A stretch of 64,000 bases of DNA from Methanolobus bombayensis (GCF_017873415.1 NZ_JAGGKD010000001.1:248001-312000); one strand, 5' to 3'; counted from the first letter of the stretch, positions 35,085 through 44,956 are shown. The notes: generated from the letters alone by a model not told the origin. Program-made: numbers and translations.

Positions 35085-35447
35085 ATGAAAATATGTGTTA
35101 CATCAAAAGGTTCTGACCTGGATGCCCCGACGGTTCCTCATTTCGGCAGATGCAAATTCTTCCTGATAGTGGATCCGGATACTATGGAATTCGAAGCTAT
35201 AGGGAATAATCAGGGTTCAGCGTCAGGAGGTGCAGGTGTCCAGGCAGCCCAGCAGGTTATCGGTAAAGGAATAAATGTACTGGTAACAGGTAGTGTAGGT
35301 CCGAATGCATTCACATTGCTGGAATCCGAAGGCATTGAGATGAATATATTCTCCGGCGGTTCTGTGAAAGAGGCAATTGATGCTTTTAACTCAGGGTCAC
35401 TGGAGAGTATAGATGCACCAAATTCTGCCGGTAAATCAAGAAGATGA
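35085..35447 (+). CDS. NifX/NafY-type dinitrogenase cofactor-binding family protein
   Basis: A 120-residue single-domain protein (PF02579-like): MKICVTSKGSDLDAP, PHFGRCKFFLIVDPDT, then GSASGGAGVQAAQQVIGKGINVLVTGSVGPNAF. In nitrogenase systems the domain binds FeMo-cofactor; stand-alone archaeal copies are common in organisms without nitrogenase, and probably handle other clusters. ATG 35085 is chosen because AGGAG lies before it. A second member follows 62 bases later. Confidence 0.88.
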   Translation: MKICVTSKGSDLDAPTVPHFGRCKFFLIVDPDTMEFEAIGNNQGSASGGAGVQAAQQVIGKGINVLVTGSVGPNAFTLLESEGIEMNIFSGGSVKEAIDAFNSGSLESIDAPNSAGKSRR

Positions 35448-35509
35448 GCTGGCTTGAAATTCTAATTACAATATCAGTATATCAAATTATCACAAAAGAG
35501 GTGTGAATT

Positions 35510-35896
35510 ATGAAATTATGTATACCTTCAATGGGACAGAACGGAATGGAAGATACTGTAGGCCAGCATTTTGGAAAAGTACCTTTCTACACATTATATG
35601 ACACCGAAACAAAGGAAACTTCTGTAATATCAAATACAAGCGAACACAATGGTGGCACAGGACTTCCACCTGAGATCATGGCAAAGGAAAATGTTGATGT
35701 AATGCTCTGTGGTGGTCTTGGAAGAAAAGCAGTCCAGATGTTCGAGCAGTACGACATCGATGTATTCATCGGTGCAACAGGTAGCATTCAGGATGCTGTT
35801 GCTGCATGGGAAAACTCCAGTCTTTCAAAGGCAACTCAGAATAACTCATGTGCAGGCCATGGTCATGACCACGGCCCCGATGGTCACTGCCACTAA
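35510..35896 (+). CDS. NifX/NafY-type protein with His-rich tail
   Basis: A 128-residue paralogue of the gene before it: MKLCIPSMGQNGMEDTVGQHFG, FYTLYDTETKETSVISN, VMLCGGLGRKAVQMF. It differs by a C-terminal extension AGHGHDHGPDGHCH, six histidines and one Cys in 14 residues, probably a metal-binding tail. It lies 22 bases before the first ferredoxin-ATPase gene, so the cluster is likely one operon for assembly or transfer of metal clusters. Confidence 0.88.
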   Translation: MKLCIPSMGQNGMEDTVGQHFGKVPFYTLYDTETKETSVISNTSEHNGGTGLPPEIMAKENVDVMLCGGLGRKAVQMFEQYDIDVFIGATGSIQDAVAAWENSSLSKATQNNSCAGHGHDHGPDGHCH

Positions 35897-35918
35897 AATT
35901 GATATGGGTGCATGATAC

Positions 35919-36797
35919 ATGAAAATAGCTATCGCAAGTGGCAAAGGTGGTACCGGGAAGACCACGGTGGCTGTGAACTTTGCCCTTGCGATTGGCAACG
36001 TTCAGCTTTTTGATTGCGATGTGGAAGAGCCCAATTGTAATCTTTTCCTTGGTCTTGATCTTGAAAAACAGGAGGATGTCAGTATTTCTGTTCCTAAGAT
36101 CGATGCTGAAAAATGTAGCCTTTGCGGAAAATGCGCAGAATTCTGCCGCTACAATGCAATAGCAAATCTCCCTCAACGTATCATGCTTTTTCCTAAACTC
36201 TGCCACGGCTGTGGTGGCTGTCAAATAGTCTGTCCTGAAAATGCGATCACAGAAGAACTCAGGTCAATCGGGAAAATTGAAAAAGGTGAAGATTCTAATT
36301 CCGGGATAAGTTTCTTTCAGGGAACACTTGAAATAGGTGAGCCAATGGCAACTCCTGTAATCAGGCAGTTACAGGCACACATAGATGGAACTACGGTTGC
36401 AGTCATCGACTCTCCTCCGGGGACAGCATGTCCCGTCATAGCAACCGTTGGGGATATGGATTACTGTGTGCTTGTAACCGAACCCACTCCATTTGGGCTC
36501 AATGATCTCATCCTTGCAGTAGACGTTTTAAGGCAACTTGGAGTTCCATTTGGAGTCATAATTAACAGGCATGGTTCAGGAGATGATCGTGTAGAGGAAT
36601 ATTGTCATAAAGAAAATATTCCGTTACTGATGAAAATTCCATATAAAAGGGAAATAGCAGTTCTCTATTCAGAAGGCATTCCTTTTGTTGAGCATATGCC
36701 GGAATGGAAAGAAAAATTCAGGAAATTGTATCATGAGATCTGTTCCATTTCATCAGAAAACACATTACAACAATCCTGTACAAAGGTGAGCAGTTAA
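35919..36797 (+). CDS. MinD/ParA-type ATPase with inserted 2[4Fe-4S] ferredoxin domain (first copy)
   Basis: A 292-residue P-loop protein. Walker A ASGKGGTGKTTVAV at residues 5-18, then an inserted ferredoxin domain at about 60-110 with CSLCGKCAEFC and CHGCGGCQIVCPENAI, eight cysteines for two 4Fe-4S clusters. Switch motif IDSPPGTACPV follows. The family (COG1149-like) is widespread beside NifX-type genes in anaerobes but has no proven function; ATP-dependent cluster transfer is the usual guess. It overlaps the next gene by one base (TAATG). Confidence 0.9.
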   Translation: MKIAIASGKGGTGKTTVAVNFALAIGNVQLFDCDVEEPNCNLFLGLDLEKQEDVSISVPKIDAEKCSLCGKCAEFCRYNAIANLPQRIMLFPKLCHGCGGCQIVCPENAITEELRSIGKIEKGEDSNSGISFFQGTLEIGEPMATPVIRQLQAHIDGTTVAVIDSPPGTACPVIATVGDMDYCVLVTEPTPFGLNDLILAVDVLRQLGVPFGVIINRHGSGDDRVEEYCHKENIPLLMKIPYKREIAVLYSEGIPFVEHMPEWKEKFRKLYHEICSISSENTLQQSCTKVSS

Positions 36798-37696
36798 TGG
36801 TAAAAAAGTTGACTGTTATAAGTGGAAAAGGTGGCACCGGAAAGACTACTTTTACTTCGTCTTTTGTTGCTCTTGCAGAAAATGCTGTTATCGCTGACTG
36901 TGATGTTGATGCTGCTGACATGCATTTGATATTGCAACCTGAAATATCCGAAACATACGATTTCTATGGTCTTGATGTTGCCAGCATTGATAGAGAATTA
37001 TGTACTGGTTGTGGAACTTGTATCTCTTCCTGTAAGTTCGCTGCAATAGGCCCTGAACTTGTAGTTGATACTTACAAGTGTGAAGGATGCGGGGTTTGTG
37101 AGTATATCTGTCCCATGGATGCAGTCAGCATGCTTGCAAAGAAGGCCGGTGAATATTATTGTTCAAATACAAGATTTGGTCCGCTTGTTCATGCTAAGCT
37201 CGGAGTTGGTGAAGAAGCAAGTGGCAAACTTGTCTCGGACGTTCGCCACCGTGCATCTGAGCTCGCAGAACAAAATAGCAAAGATATGATACTCATAGAT
37301 GGCCCACCGGGAACCGGATGTGCTGTCATAGCTGCAATCACGGGTACTGATATGGTACTTGTGGTAACAGAACCAACAAAATCGGGCATTCATGATCTTG
37401 AAAGAGTTGTACAGGTAGCCAAACATTTCCGAATACCCGTTGCAGTCTGTATCAACAAGTGTGATATCAACGAGCAGATCTCTGAATCTATCAATGATTA
37501 TTGTGAAGATAATGGCATTCCTGTTCTGGGAATGCTCCCTTATGATGATGTAGTTATTGAAGCCATGGTTGCAGGAAAGACTGTTGTTGAGTATTCTGAC
37601 GGTAAAATCTCAGAAGATATCAGGTCTGTCTGGGATGAAATTATGAATGTTCTCTTTCGCCAGGAGAAAAAAGACCTTGTCAAATTGGTACAGTGA
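36797..37696 (+). CDS. MinD/ParA-type ATPase with inserted 2[4Fe-4S] ferredoxin domain (second copy)
   Basis: A 299-residue paralogue of the gene before it, with Walker A ISGKGGTGKTTFTSS, ferredoxin motifs CTGCGTCISSCKFAAI and CEGCGVCEYICPMDAV, and switch IDGPPGTGCAV. Such genes nearly always occur in pairs, which suggests that the two proteins form a heterodimer. The start ATG overlaps the stop of the first copy. A hairpin terminator follows. Confidence 0.9.
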   Translation: MVKKLTVISGKGGTGKTTFTSSFVALAENAVIADCDVDAADMHLILQPEISETYDFYGLDVASIDRELCTGCGTCISSCKFAAIGPELVVDTYKCEGCGVCEYICPMDAVSMLAKKAGEYYCSNTRFGPLVHAKLGVGEEASGKLVSDVRHRASELAEQNSKDMILIDGPPGTGCAVIAAITGTDMVLVVTEPTKSGIHDLERVVQVAKHFRIPVAVCINKCDINEQISESINDYCEDNGIPVLGMLPYDDVVIEAMVAGKTVVEYSDGKISEDIRSVWDEIMNVLFRQEKKDLVKLVQ

Positions 37697-37751
37697 AACC
37701 ACTGAACAATATGAACGAATGGTAAAAATCTAATTCTAAAAAGAAAGGTAT

Positions 37752-37774
37752 CCGGGAGCAAAAATGCTCTCCGG
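37752..37774. terminator. Hairpin between convergent genes
   Basis: CCGGGAGC and GCTCTCCGG pair with one bulged base around AAAAAT. It lies between the ATPase gene and the convergent PGF-CTERM gene and may serve both. Confidence 0.55.
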
Positions 37775-37789
37775 CAAAATTCATTCTAT

Positions 37790-39235
37790 TTATTCTTTAG
37801 TTCTTCTGAGAAGGAATGCCATACCAAGCATTGAAACAAGTGTCATTGCTTCAAATCCTGGAAGACCTGAGCTTTCCTCAGCAGTCTCATCTTCTGCTTC
37901 TTCAGATTCCATTGTTGACTCCTCAGTGGCATCGCTTTCAACAACATTCTCCGTTTCTGCTTCTGTACTTACTGCTTCTTCCTGAACTACTATGGCAAAC
38001 GGTGAGAATCCCGGAGTTGATGCGGTGAAGTAAACATACTCTTCATCCTCGTCCGTAACTTCTGTATCAAGTTCATCCCACTGAGATGTATATCTCATCA
38101 ATCTGACATTAGCAGTATCAATACCATTCTCATTAAGCCATGATTTCTCAACTGCAAAAGAGATCTCAGATTCAGATATTGTGTCAGAGTTTGCCCATCC
38201 GGTCTTTCCGACCCATATGTTCATCTGCCTGTAGATCTTTCCTTCAGGCTCTGTGTTTGCAAAACTGGATTTGTCATGCAATACTTCAATGGTCACATCA
38301 GTATATCCTGCATTGACCTGTGGCATGAATGAAACTCCCTTTATAGGATTTTCTGCTTCAGGGAAATCATATTCAGTTTTTACATCCTTTTGCACATAGA
38401 CTTTTTTCACATCTTTAAAGGCGATGTTCTCGTACTCTTCACCGGAGGCACCACCGCCACCTCCTCCGCCACTGCTACTACTACTTGAGCTTGTTGTGTC
38501 TGTGCTGGAAGAAGGTCCGGTAACTGAAGAGCTTGTTGTTACACTCCCTCCCGGCACTGTTGAAGTGACGGTAAGTGTAAAGCTATTAGTTGATGAAGGG
38601 CTGTCAGCAGTAATTGTCCATGAACCTGAACTTGATGCTGCAGGTGCTATGGTTCCCAGGGTCACGGGATCAGTTCCGCTGCTTAGACTCCATCCACCTG
38701 GCAATGTCAGGTCTACTTTTACATTTGTAGCGTCTGCAGCACCTGTAGAAGCACTGTTAGATACTACATAGCTTAGTATAACATCATCTCCTGCACTGAC
38801 GGACGATACGTCCGTGCTGGAATCAACTGTCAATACCGGTCTGTCCTTTACGGTAATGGCTGATGATGCGGTTTTTGCTGTACTGCTGCCATCATCACCT
38901 GAAGCTGATATTGTAAAAGGCGAAGAACTTGTTCCAGTTGATTCGGCCGTAATGGTCCATGTTACTGATTTGGTACCGTCACTTGTGAACTGTACCTGCT
39001 GGGTTGGACTTGGTATGGTGAATTGATCAGAGTTGTCAGTGAGGGTCACATCCACTGTCAGGGTACCGGATACACTCGCAGCAGTAACAGTTGATGTTAC
39101 AGTAATACTCTCATCTTTCACAACGCTTGTATCGTAGTTGATACTTCCAATGCTAAGGGAAGCTTCAGCAGATGCAGTCGGGATGGTCCCGACTGCTATT
39201 AGCATAGCCATTAAAAATACAGCTAGCTTTTTCAT
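37790..39235 (-). CDS. Surface protein with PGF-pre-PGF domain and PGF-CTERM sorting signal
   Basis: A 481-residue exported protein: signal peptide to about residue 23 (PTASAEA), two or three beta-rich NEW3/CARDB-like domains, a Ser/Gly-rich hinge (SSSSSSSGGGGGGGASGEEY), a PGF-pre-PGF domain (VYVQKDVKTEYDFPEAENP; SWLNENGIDTANVRLMRY; GFSPFAIVV), an acidic Glu-rich linker and a C-terminal LPGFEAMTLV helix ending in LLRRTKE. That tail is the signal cut by an archaeosortase. Its ATG overlaps the stop of the large gene before it (TAATG). The pair is likely co-expressed. Confidence 0.9.
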   Translation of the reverse strand: MKKLAVFLMAMLIAVGTIPTASAEASLSIGSINYDTSVVKDESITVTSTVTAASVSGTLTVDVTLTDNSDQFTIPSPTQQVQFTSDGTKSVTWTITAESTGTSSSPFTISASGDDGSSTAKTASSAITVKDRPVLTVDSSTDVSSVSAGDDVILSYVVSNSASTGAADATNVKVDLTLPGGWSLSSGTDPVTLGTIAPAASSSGSWTITADSPSSTNSFTLTVTSTVPGGSVTTSSSVTGPSSSTDTTSSSSSSSGGGGGGGASGEEYENIAFKDVKKVYVQKDVKTEYDFPEAENPIKGVSFMPQVNAGYTDVTIEVLHDKSSFANTEPEGKIYRQMNIWVGKTGWANSDTISESEISFAVEKSWLNENGIDTANVRLMRYTSQWDELDTEVTDEDEEYVYFTASTPGFSPFAIVVQEEAVSTEAETENVVESDATEESTMESEEAEDETAEESSGLPGFEAMTLVSMLGMAFLLRRTKE

Positions 39236-42200
39236 TAGAATTCACCTCCCATATCGCCTTCATCACCCATGCCTCCACCACTTGCGGGGCCTTCATCTTC
39301 ATACATATCCATCATTTCCTCATCAACTCTGAAGAAATTCATCTTCAGGGCTTCTGATCCTCCTGTTTCTTTTTCGATTGTAACAACAGCTGTGAACTCA
39401 CCAAAGTCATAGTTTATTCCGTCCATGTCATCCGGCAGTATCTCAAGTACACCTTCTCCGTCGACAAGAGTTGTATTGATCATTTCAGAACTCATGTCCC
39501 ATGAGATCGGGAGGTTGTCAGCAGGTCCTTCATCGAAGTATCCTCCAAACATCATTTTCAGTGACTGCAATTCGGCAGTACCGTTTATCGGTGTACCGTC
39601 AAATTCCCTTGCTGTGAGGTATATTGTGATGCTTTCGTTGGAATCGAAGTCATATACCGGTGCAAAGGATTTGAGTGTCGCAGTGTTATCACCTTCGTTA
39701 ATATTGAGGGTTGGGAATGCAAGTGGCCAGTTTTCCATATTTCCTGAACCAATATCCCATGCCTCACCTTCCGACATGTTCATGGTCACAATGGATTCTT
39801 CAAAGAAGTCTGGTATAGAGTCACCATATCCACTCTCATTTGTGTACAGGTCATAGATTGAACTCGTGTCCATATAGTTCTCCCAGTCACGCAATGTCGT
39901 AAGATCTGCATCGTCGTCATATATTGCCTGGGTGGGTATATTGACTCCATTAAAGAGATTGTCTATGAGCAATATATGATAGCGGTCATCAGAAGTGATC
40001 TCACCTACTCCCTCTGGCAGTTCATCCTCATCGAAGTCGTTACCTGCAGTTGCAAGGTCCAGTTCGACATCTTGATCACTGAATTTACCTGCATAGAAAA
40101 CCGGTTCGTCAGCAGTCCATTCCGGTATTGGATACACCTGTGTGGCGCTTCCGTTAAGCAGTATGAACCTGCCTCCCCATTTGGCTACAGATGCTACATA
40201 GTAATTGTTGAATTCACTGATGTTCTCGCCAATGCGATATACATTCGCATCACCGGAATCGCTTGCATTGACCACAAGCACACGATCCTTTGTCGGAATA
40301 TATGATTGAGGCATAAGGTCATACATGGTACCGGATTCATCTTCATAACCGAAGATGTAGTAGTCCTGGCTGTTGAAGTTCACCTGTGTGGCAGCTCCGG
40401 AGTAGGATGTCATTTCACCGTTGGATGTATTGTCATCCATCAAAGTTCCGGCAGCTTCCATTGAAGTAATTATCAACGGATACCTGAGGGTGAGTTCCAC
40501 GCTGTCATTATTGATCGAGCTGACATTGAAATCATATCCTCCCATCCAGTATGTTTCACCGGGAGAGAATGTCTGAGTTTCAGGTCCGGAACCTCCGTCG
40601 TTTCCTGGTATTGTCCACGGCCATCCCTGATATGACATGGCTATGGTTGCTGATGTTCCTTCCGAGCACTCTGTCAGAGTAAAGTTCCACAGGTTTCCGT
40701 AGAATTGATTACTGTCACTCAGGTTCAGGATTATCGTGTCACCTGTGTTGTTAACCTGGATCACAGAGTAGTCCAGTGCAAGGTTTGAACGGCTTGAGTT
40801 GATTGTCGCATTGGTACCGATTGCTCCTGGTTCAAGGGTGGATCCTTCGTCAGTGGAATAGTTGAATGAACCTGTGGTGCTGTTGTAATACCACTCATTG
40901 AAAGGCCAGTTCATATTGTAGAGATCCTGGGATCCCCAATTATAAGCTGCAATACCTCTCTTGAATTCCACTTCGTCTCCATATGCAAGGAGCATATTAT
41001 TTCCTGGCATACCATCGCCGGAATCATCGTCACTCAATTTTATGAGGTCTATCTGGCCCGGTGTTCCAAGTGATCCTGAAACAACGAAGTTACGCAGCTC
41101 AAAGCGAGTGAGTTCCCAGAACATCTCCTCATTTGCAACTGCATACTCATCTCCGATGGTGACATTATAATGTATCATCCATGAGCCTGTTGGTATGCTC
41201 TGTTCGGATGTATTGATCTCAATGAGTGCCAGTCCGCTTGATGTGGTAGTTGTATTGACGTTATTGAGGTTGTACACCAGCTTACTTTCGTCTATAAGGT
41301 AATCCACTTTCACTTCCTTGTTTGTAAGAGGTTCACCTGAAGGTGTTGTTACAAGGAATGGTACCTTTATCACAGAACCATTCTGGAATGTTCCGATATG
41401 CATTCCGTTCCAGCCTTCTTCATATGTGTTGAACTCCAGGTTATATGCAGAGGACTGATACTTGTTACTGAGCAGGTATATCGGATCTCCTCCGAACTGT
41501 ATCGGTTCTCCGGCACTTGCGTCTATATAACCTGCGGAGAAGTTGTATGAATTACTGATAAGTACCTTATCGTACTTTCCGGCAGTAGTTGAATCTGCCA
41601 TGAGTATGATGTAATTATCATCATAGTATTCTCCGTCTCCGTCAAGGTCTATGTTCCTCCATTCTTCGTCATGGAAATTGCTCATGAGGAATTTCCCTGA
41701 CTTGCTCATTGCCATAATGCTATCATTCAGCAGAAGTCCGTTCTTAAGGGTATTCTGCCCTTCAAGTTCGATGGTTCCGTCTGCTTTGATATTGGTGATG
41801 GTCCATGTCCTTCCTGTGTAGTCCGTGAAAGAAGAACCTGCGGATACGTTGAACACCTGTGTGCTTGTGTCGTTGGAAAGGTTACCTACTGGTGGTTGTC
41901 CACTGTTTTCATATTCAATGTATACGGTATCATGGATTGTATCTATTGCAACCATTGTGTAATATGGTACGAAAGTATGGTTCCATGAATCATCGCCCAT
42001 GATCTCATAACTACTTGTAACAGGTGACATATCATCACCGCCGATTACTCTTCCGCTTATCTTTCCGGCACTGATGTTGCCAATACTTGCCAGCTGGCTC
42101 TGTTTTGTGAGTATGTCAGATGTGGCATTGATGGAAGTCGCATTGGTGTAGAACTGTGCGGCATTGATACTGATCTCCATTGGATTTGTCACAGTGACAC

Positions 42201-43572
42201 TTGCCAGTTCAAGCTGGAACCAGAAGTCAGTGTAAACTTCGCTGCCTTCATCATCGGTGACCTTCAGTGTCATCATGTAGGCACCCTGTGACCATCCGCT
42301 GGTATTGACAGATAAGTTGATCTCATTTGGATTTCCTCCAGCTTCTGTAGTAGTGATGCCGCCCATCTGGCTCTTTGTCTTGTAACTTGTCATCCACATG
42401 CCTTCCTGCATCACTTTCTCCACAGTTACGTTTGTGATGTTATGAGGCGTGCTTCCCCACATCTGGTCATCGGATGCTTTTACCGTGACATTGATGAAAC
42501 CGTTTATCGGGAAATCATATTCCCAGTTTGAATCCACCCATGAGACAAAGGCTGTTGTGTGCACCCATGCTCTTCCGACTTCTGTGGAATTGCCGTCAGT
42601 TGCCTCGAATACGAATTCAAAGTTACCACCTCTGGAAAGTCCCGGATATTCGTAATATCCTGTTCCGTTGATAGTTCCGATCTCGATATCCGTGTCATTG
42701 TACATTGTCGGAGGTGTCATCATGTCCCAGTCACCCATTGAAATGATCTTTGTTAGGGTCACATTAACTTCCTTTGAATCAAAACTGCTGTCAAAGGCGT
42801 TCAATGTGAAGTTTATGGGTTGATCAATTCCGACTTCCCACGATGTTGAATACGGATAGAATATGAAGTTACTGACCTCGAACCATCCGTTACCGTAGTC
42901 TGTCACTCCATCTTGGGTGGTCATTTTTATTCTGACGTTGTAGAATCCTGACTTAAGGCTGTTCTCAGGGGAAATTTCCAGTGTAGCTTTACCGTTGGTA
43001 TTTGTAGTAACTGAACTTGTGGCATCTGTCACAGGGATGGTTTCTCCTGTCATTCCGTACTTCACGCTTTCAACTTCAATGGATGCAGTTGATACATTGT
43101 TTCCACTGATATCTTCCACATGTACTGCAAGTTCGATTGTGTCATCCGATCCGAATACCTTAAACATGTTCGAATCTTCATCAAACACCGGTTTTGCTTT
43201 GATATTATAGAGTTTCTCATCGAACCAGGCATCGCCCATGACCATCTTTGGAGATCCGTCTACTGTTGCATTGACCCAGAATTTAACGTAGTGGAATCCA
43301 AGGTAGGAATCTGTAACATTGAATTTGAGAACTTTCTTGTCACCAACAAAAGGAACGTTCACAGTATCGAGTACCGGATCCTCCATGTATTCCGTAACTA
43401 CTTCAGAAGCACTGTCACTCCATACTTCTACAAGTCCTGCCTCATGTATGTCAGCTGCAGGTATCTCGGATCCTGTTGAAGGATCGAATGCAGTTATCAT
43501 AATTCTTGCAGTGGAATTAGGAGCTACTGTAGGACTGAACCATCCGTTCTTATTGACAGGTTCTCCATGCAC
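39235..43572 (-). pseudogene. Very large surface protein, 5' end missing
   Basis: The open frame gives 1,445 residues from a GTG at 43572 and is open to 43599. It is rich in Asn, Thr, Ser, Asp and NxS/T sites, with repeated beta-sandwich segments of the 'yxlxxxATDxxG' type (KVTDDEGSEVYTDFWF; VEDISGNNVSTASIEVES) and a late DLDGDGEYYDDNY segment; it ends in a Gly/Met/Glu-rich tail (GPASGGGMGDEGDMGGEF). There is no signal peptide: the frame begins within a domain (GEPVNKNGWFSPTV) directly inside the tail of an MBL-fold gene. Such a protein needs export, so the gene seems to have lost its 5' part. AGGA nine bases before the GTG might allow translation. Confidence 0.7.
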
Positions 43573-44230
43573 GAAAAGATCCTGTACTGTGATACTCCTT
43601 CATCAGGAGTGCATAGTTGTATTTCTTTTCATATCCCATTGTGCTGCTTCTTTTTGATGCCATTGCCCTTCCGCAAAGAGATCCTGCTCCGTGCGCCGGG
43701 TATATTTCGCAGAATTCAGGCAGATTCAGTAATTTTTCATGGAGTGTGTCATATAATTTTGAAGCAAGCTCTTCGGCTCTTCCGGGGAAGAGGTCCGGTC
43801 TTCCCACATCTCCTACAAACATTGTGTCGCCACAGAAAACTGCAACCGGTTCTTTTCCTCTTGTTATGTCTGTAACTATGTAGGATATGTGTTCAGGTGT
43901 ATGGCCCGGAGTTTCTATAATGTTGAGTTTTATGTCCTCGATCTCAATGGAATCTCCTTCTGAAAGAGGAACATGTTCAAAATCACAATTCGCTTTTTCA
44001 GGTGCGTATATAGGTGCACCTGTTCGTTTTGCAAGGTCCATGTGTCCGGAAATAAAATCTGCATGAAGGTGTGTTTCAAGGATATGTGTGATCTTAATTC
44101 CCATGTCTCTTGTAATATCAAGATATATGTCAATATCTCTTCTTGGATCAATTATGGCACAGGTTTTGTCGCCCGCAAGTATGTATGAACTATGTGCTAT
44201 TTTTTCAGTGAATATCTGTTGTATTAGCAT
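43550..44230 (-). CDS. MBL-fold sulfur enzyme (persulfide dioxygenase/rhodanese type), 3' truncated
   Basis: From ATG 44230 (MLIQQIFTEKIAHSS) the product has 226 residues. Motifs are ETHLHADFISGH (metal site), IETPGHTPEHISY, FCGDTMFVGDVGRPDLF and YPAHGAGSLCGRAM, those of ETHE1-like persulfide dioxygenase/MBL-rhodanese proteins. The family block SKRSSTMGYEKKYNYAL is present, but then the sequence turns to MKEYHSTGSFRAWRTCQ and stops. Relatives normally continue for over 200 residues with a linker and rhodanese domain. The 3' end overlaps the headless surface gene, so both genes are cut at one junction. Confidence 0.75.
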   Translation of the reverse strand: MLIQQIFTEKIAHSSYILAGDKTCAIIDPRRDIDIYLDITRDMGIKITHILETHLHADFISGHMDLAKRTGAPIYAPEKANCDFEHVPLSEGDSIEIEDIKLNIIETPGHTPEHISYIVTDITRGKEPVAVFCGDTMFVGDVGRPDLFPGRAEELASKLYDTLHEKLLNLPEFCEIYPAHGAGSLCGRAMASKRSSTMGYEKKYNYALLMKEYHSTGSFRAWRTCQ

Positions 44231-44326
44231 TTCTAACCCCACTATTTATTCGGTATTTTAGTTTTAGTATTTTATGCTGTATCCGGTTTTATCTCTCTAT
44301 TTGTTCTTTTGTCTATATATCATTTG

Positions 44327-44373
44327 TTTGGTATATATGCAAAAATATGGTCTATTTTTGACTAAAATTCAAA
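44327..44373. promoter_or_regulatory. Two TTTG-N9-CAAA sites upstream of the DtxR-type gene
   Basis: TTTGGTATATATGCAAA (44327-44343) and TTTGACTAAAATTCAAA (44357-44373) are 30 bases apart, centre to centre. The first overlaps a TATA-like stretch. Similar sites lie before znuA. Confidence 0.55.
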
Positions 44374-44407
44374 AAGCATATATATCCCTTCTATATTATG
44401 GAGTAGC

Positions 44408-44830
44408 ATGCAGGAAATTACAGGTTTGGAGCTCTCTCCCAAAAAAGTGGAATATCTAAAGTTCCTTCTTAAGAAAGGCGACCTGGTAAAGACTACGGAT
44501 ATATCCACGGAATTAAATGTTGATCCTTCAACTTCTACAAAGACGATTAATGATCTTTCAGAATCAGGTTATGTGGATCACATTCCGTATCGTGGTGTGC
44601 GTCTTACTGAAATTGGTCGGGAATTTGCAGAATTCTTTGTTAACCGTCATAACATCCTGAGTCTGATGTTGAGTCATTATGGCCTTTCTTCCGATGATGC
44701 CTGTATTGAAGTATCACGCTTTGAAGCATTTGTTTCAAAGGATGCTATTGATACTATATGTGGTGCAATGGGTCACCCGACTGTAAGTGTTTGTGGGAAG
44801 ATTAAACATTCTTCGTGTAATTTACATTGA
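44408..44830 (+). CDS. DtxR/MntR-family metal-dependent regulator
   Basis: A 140-residue repressor-type protein. A winged helix at about residues 10-70 (KKVEYLKFLLKKGDLVKTTD; STSTKTINDLSESGYVDHIPYRG) is followed by the metal-binding and dimer domain (IEVSRFEAFVSKDAIDTICGAMGHP). The C-terminus is short, CGKIKHSSCNLH, with extra Cys and His that may take part in metal binding. No SH3-like domain. It lies just before znuABC on the same strand and shares operator-like repeats with it, which makes zinc or manganese control of that operon likely. Confidence 0.85.
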   Translation: MQEITGLELSPKKVEYLKFLLKKGDLVKTTDISTELNVDPSTSTKTINDLSESGYVDHIPYRGVRLTEIGREFAEFFVNRHNILSLMLSHYGLSSDDACIEVSRFEAFVSKDAIDTICGAMGHPTVSVCGKIKHSSCNLH

Positions 44831-44881
44831 TTTTTTTTATTATGGTATTGTGTTGATGTAAGTCGAATTATCTGGTAATAA

Positions 44882-44918
44882 TTTGGAATATATGCAAATA
44901 ATTTGGTTATAATACAAA
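44882..44918. promoter_or_regulatory. Two tandem TTTG-N9-CAAA sites upstream of znuA
   Basis: TTTGGAATATATGCAAA (44882-44898) and TTTGGTTATAATACAAA (44902-44918) lie 20 bases apart, i.e. two helical turns, and cover TATA-like words 40-75 bases before the znuA ATG. The first differs at only one of 17 bases from the site at 44327 in the DtxR-gene promoter. Confidence 0.6.
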
Positions 44919-44956
44919 AATAACGGTAAATCTATATCATTAAGTGGTGTGTTGCT

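Noticed and set aside
43550-44230. Programmed frameshift joining the MBL and surface genes into one protein
   Set aside because: No slippery sequence with a following structure is evident, and a cytoplasmic sulfur enzyme fused to an exported adhesin makes no sense; a deletion explains both truncated ends.
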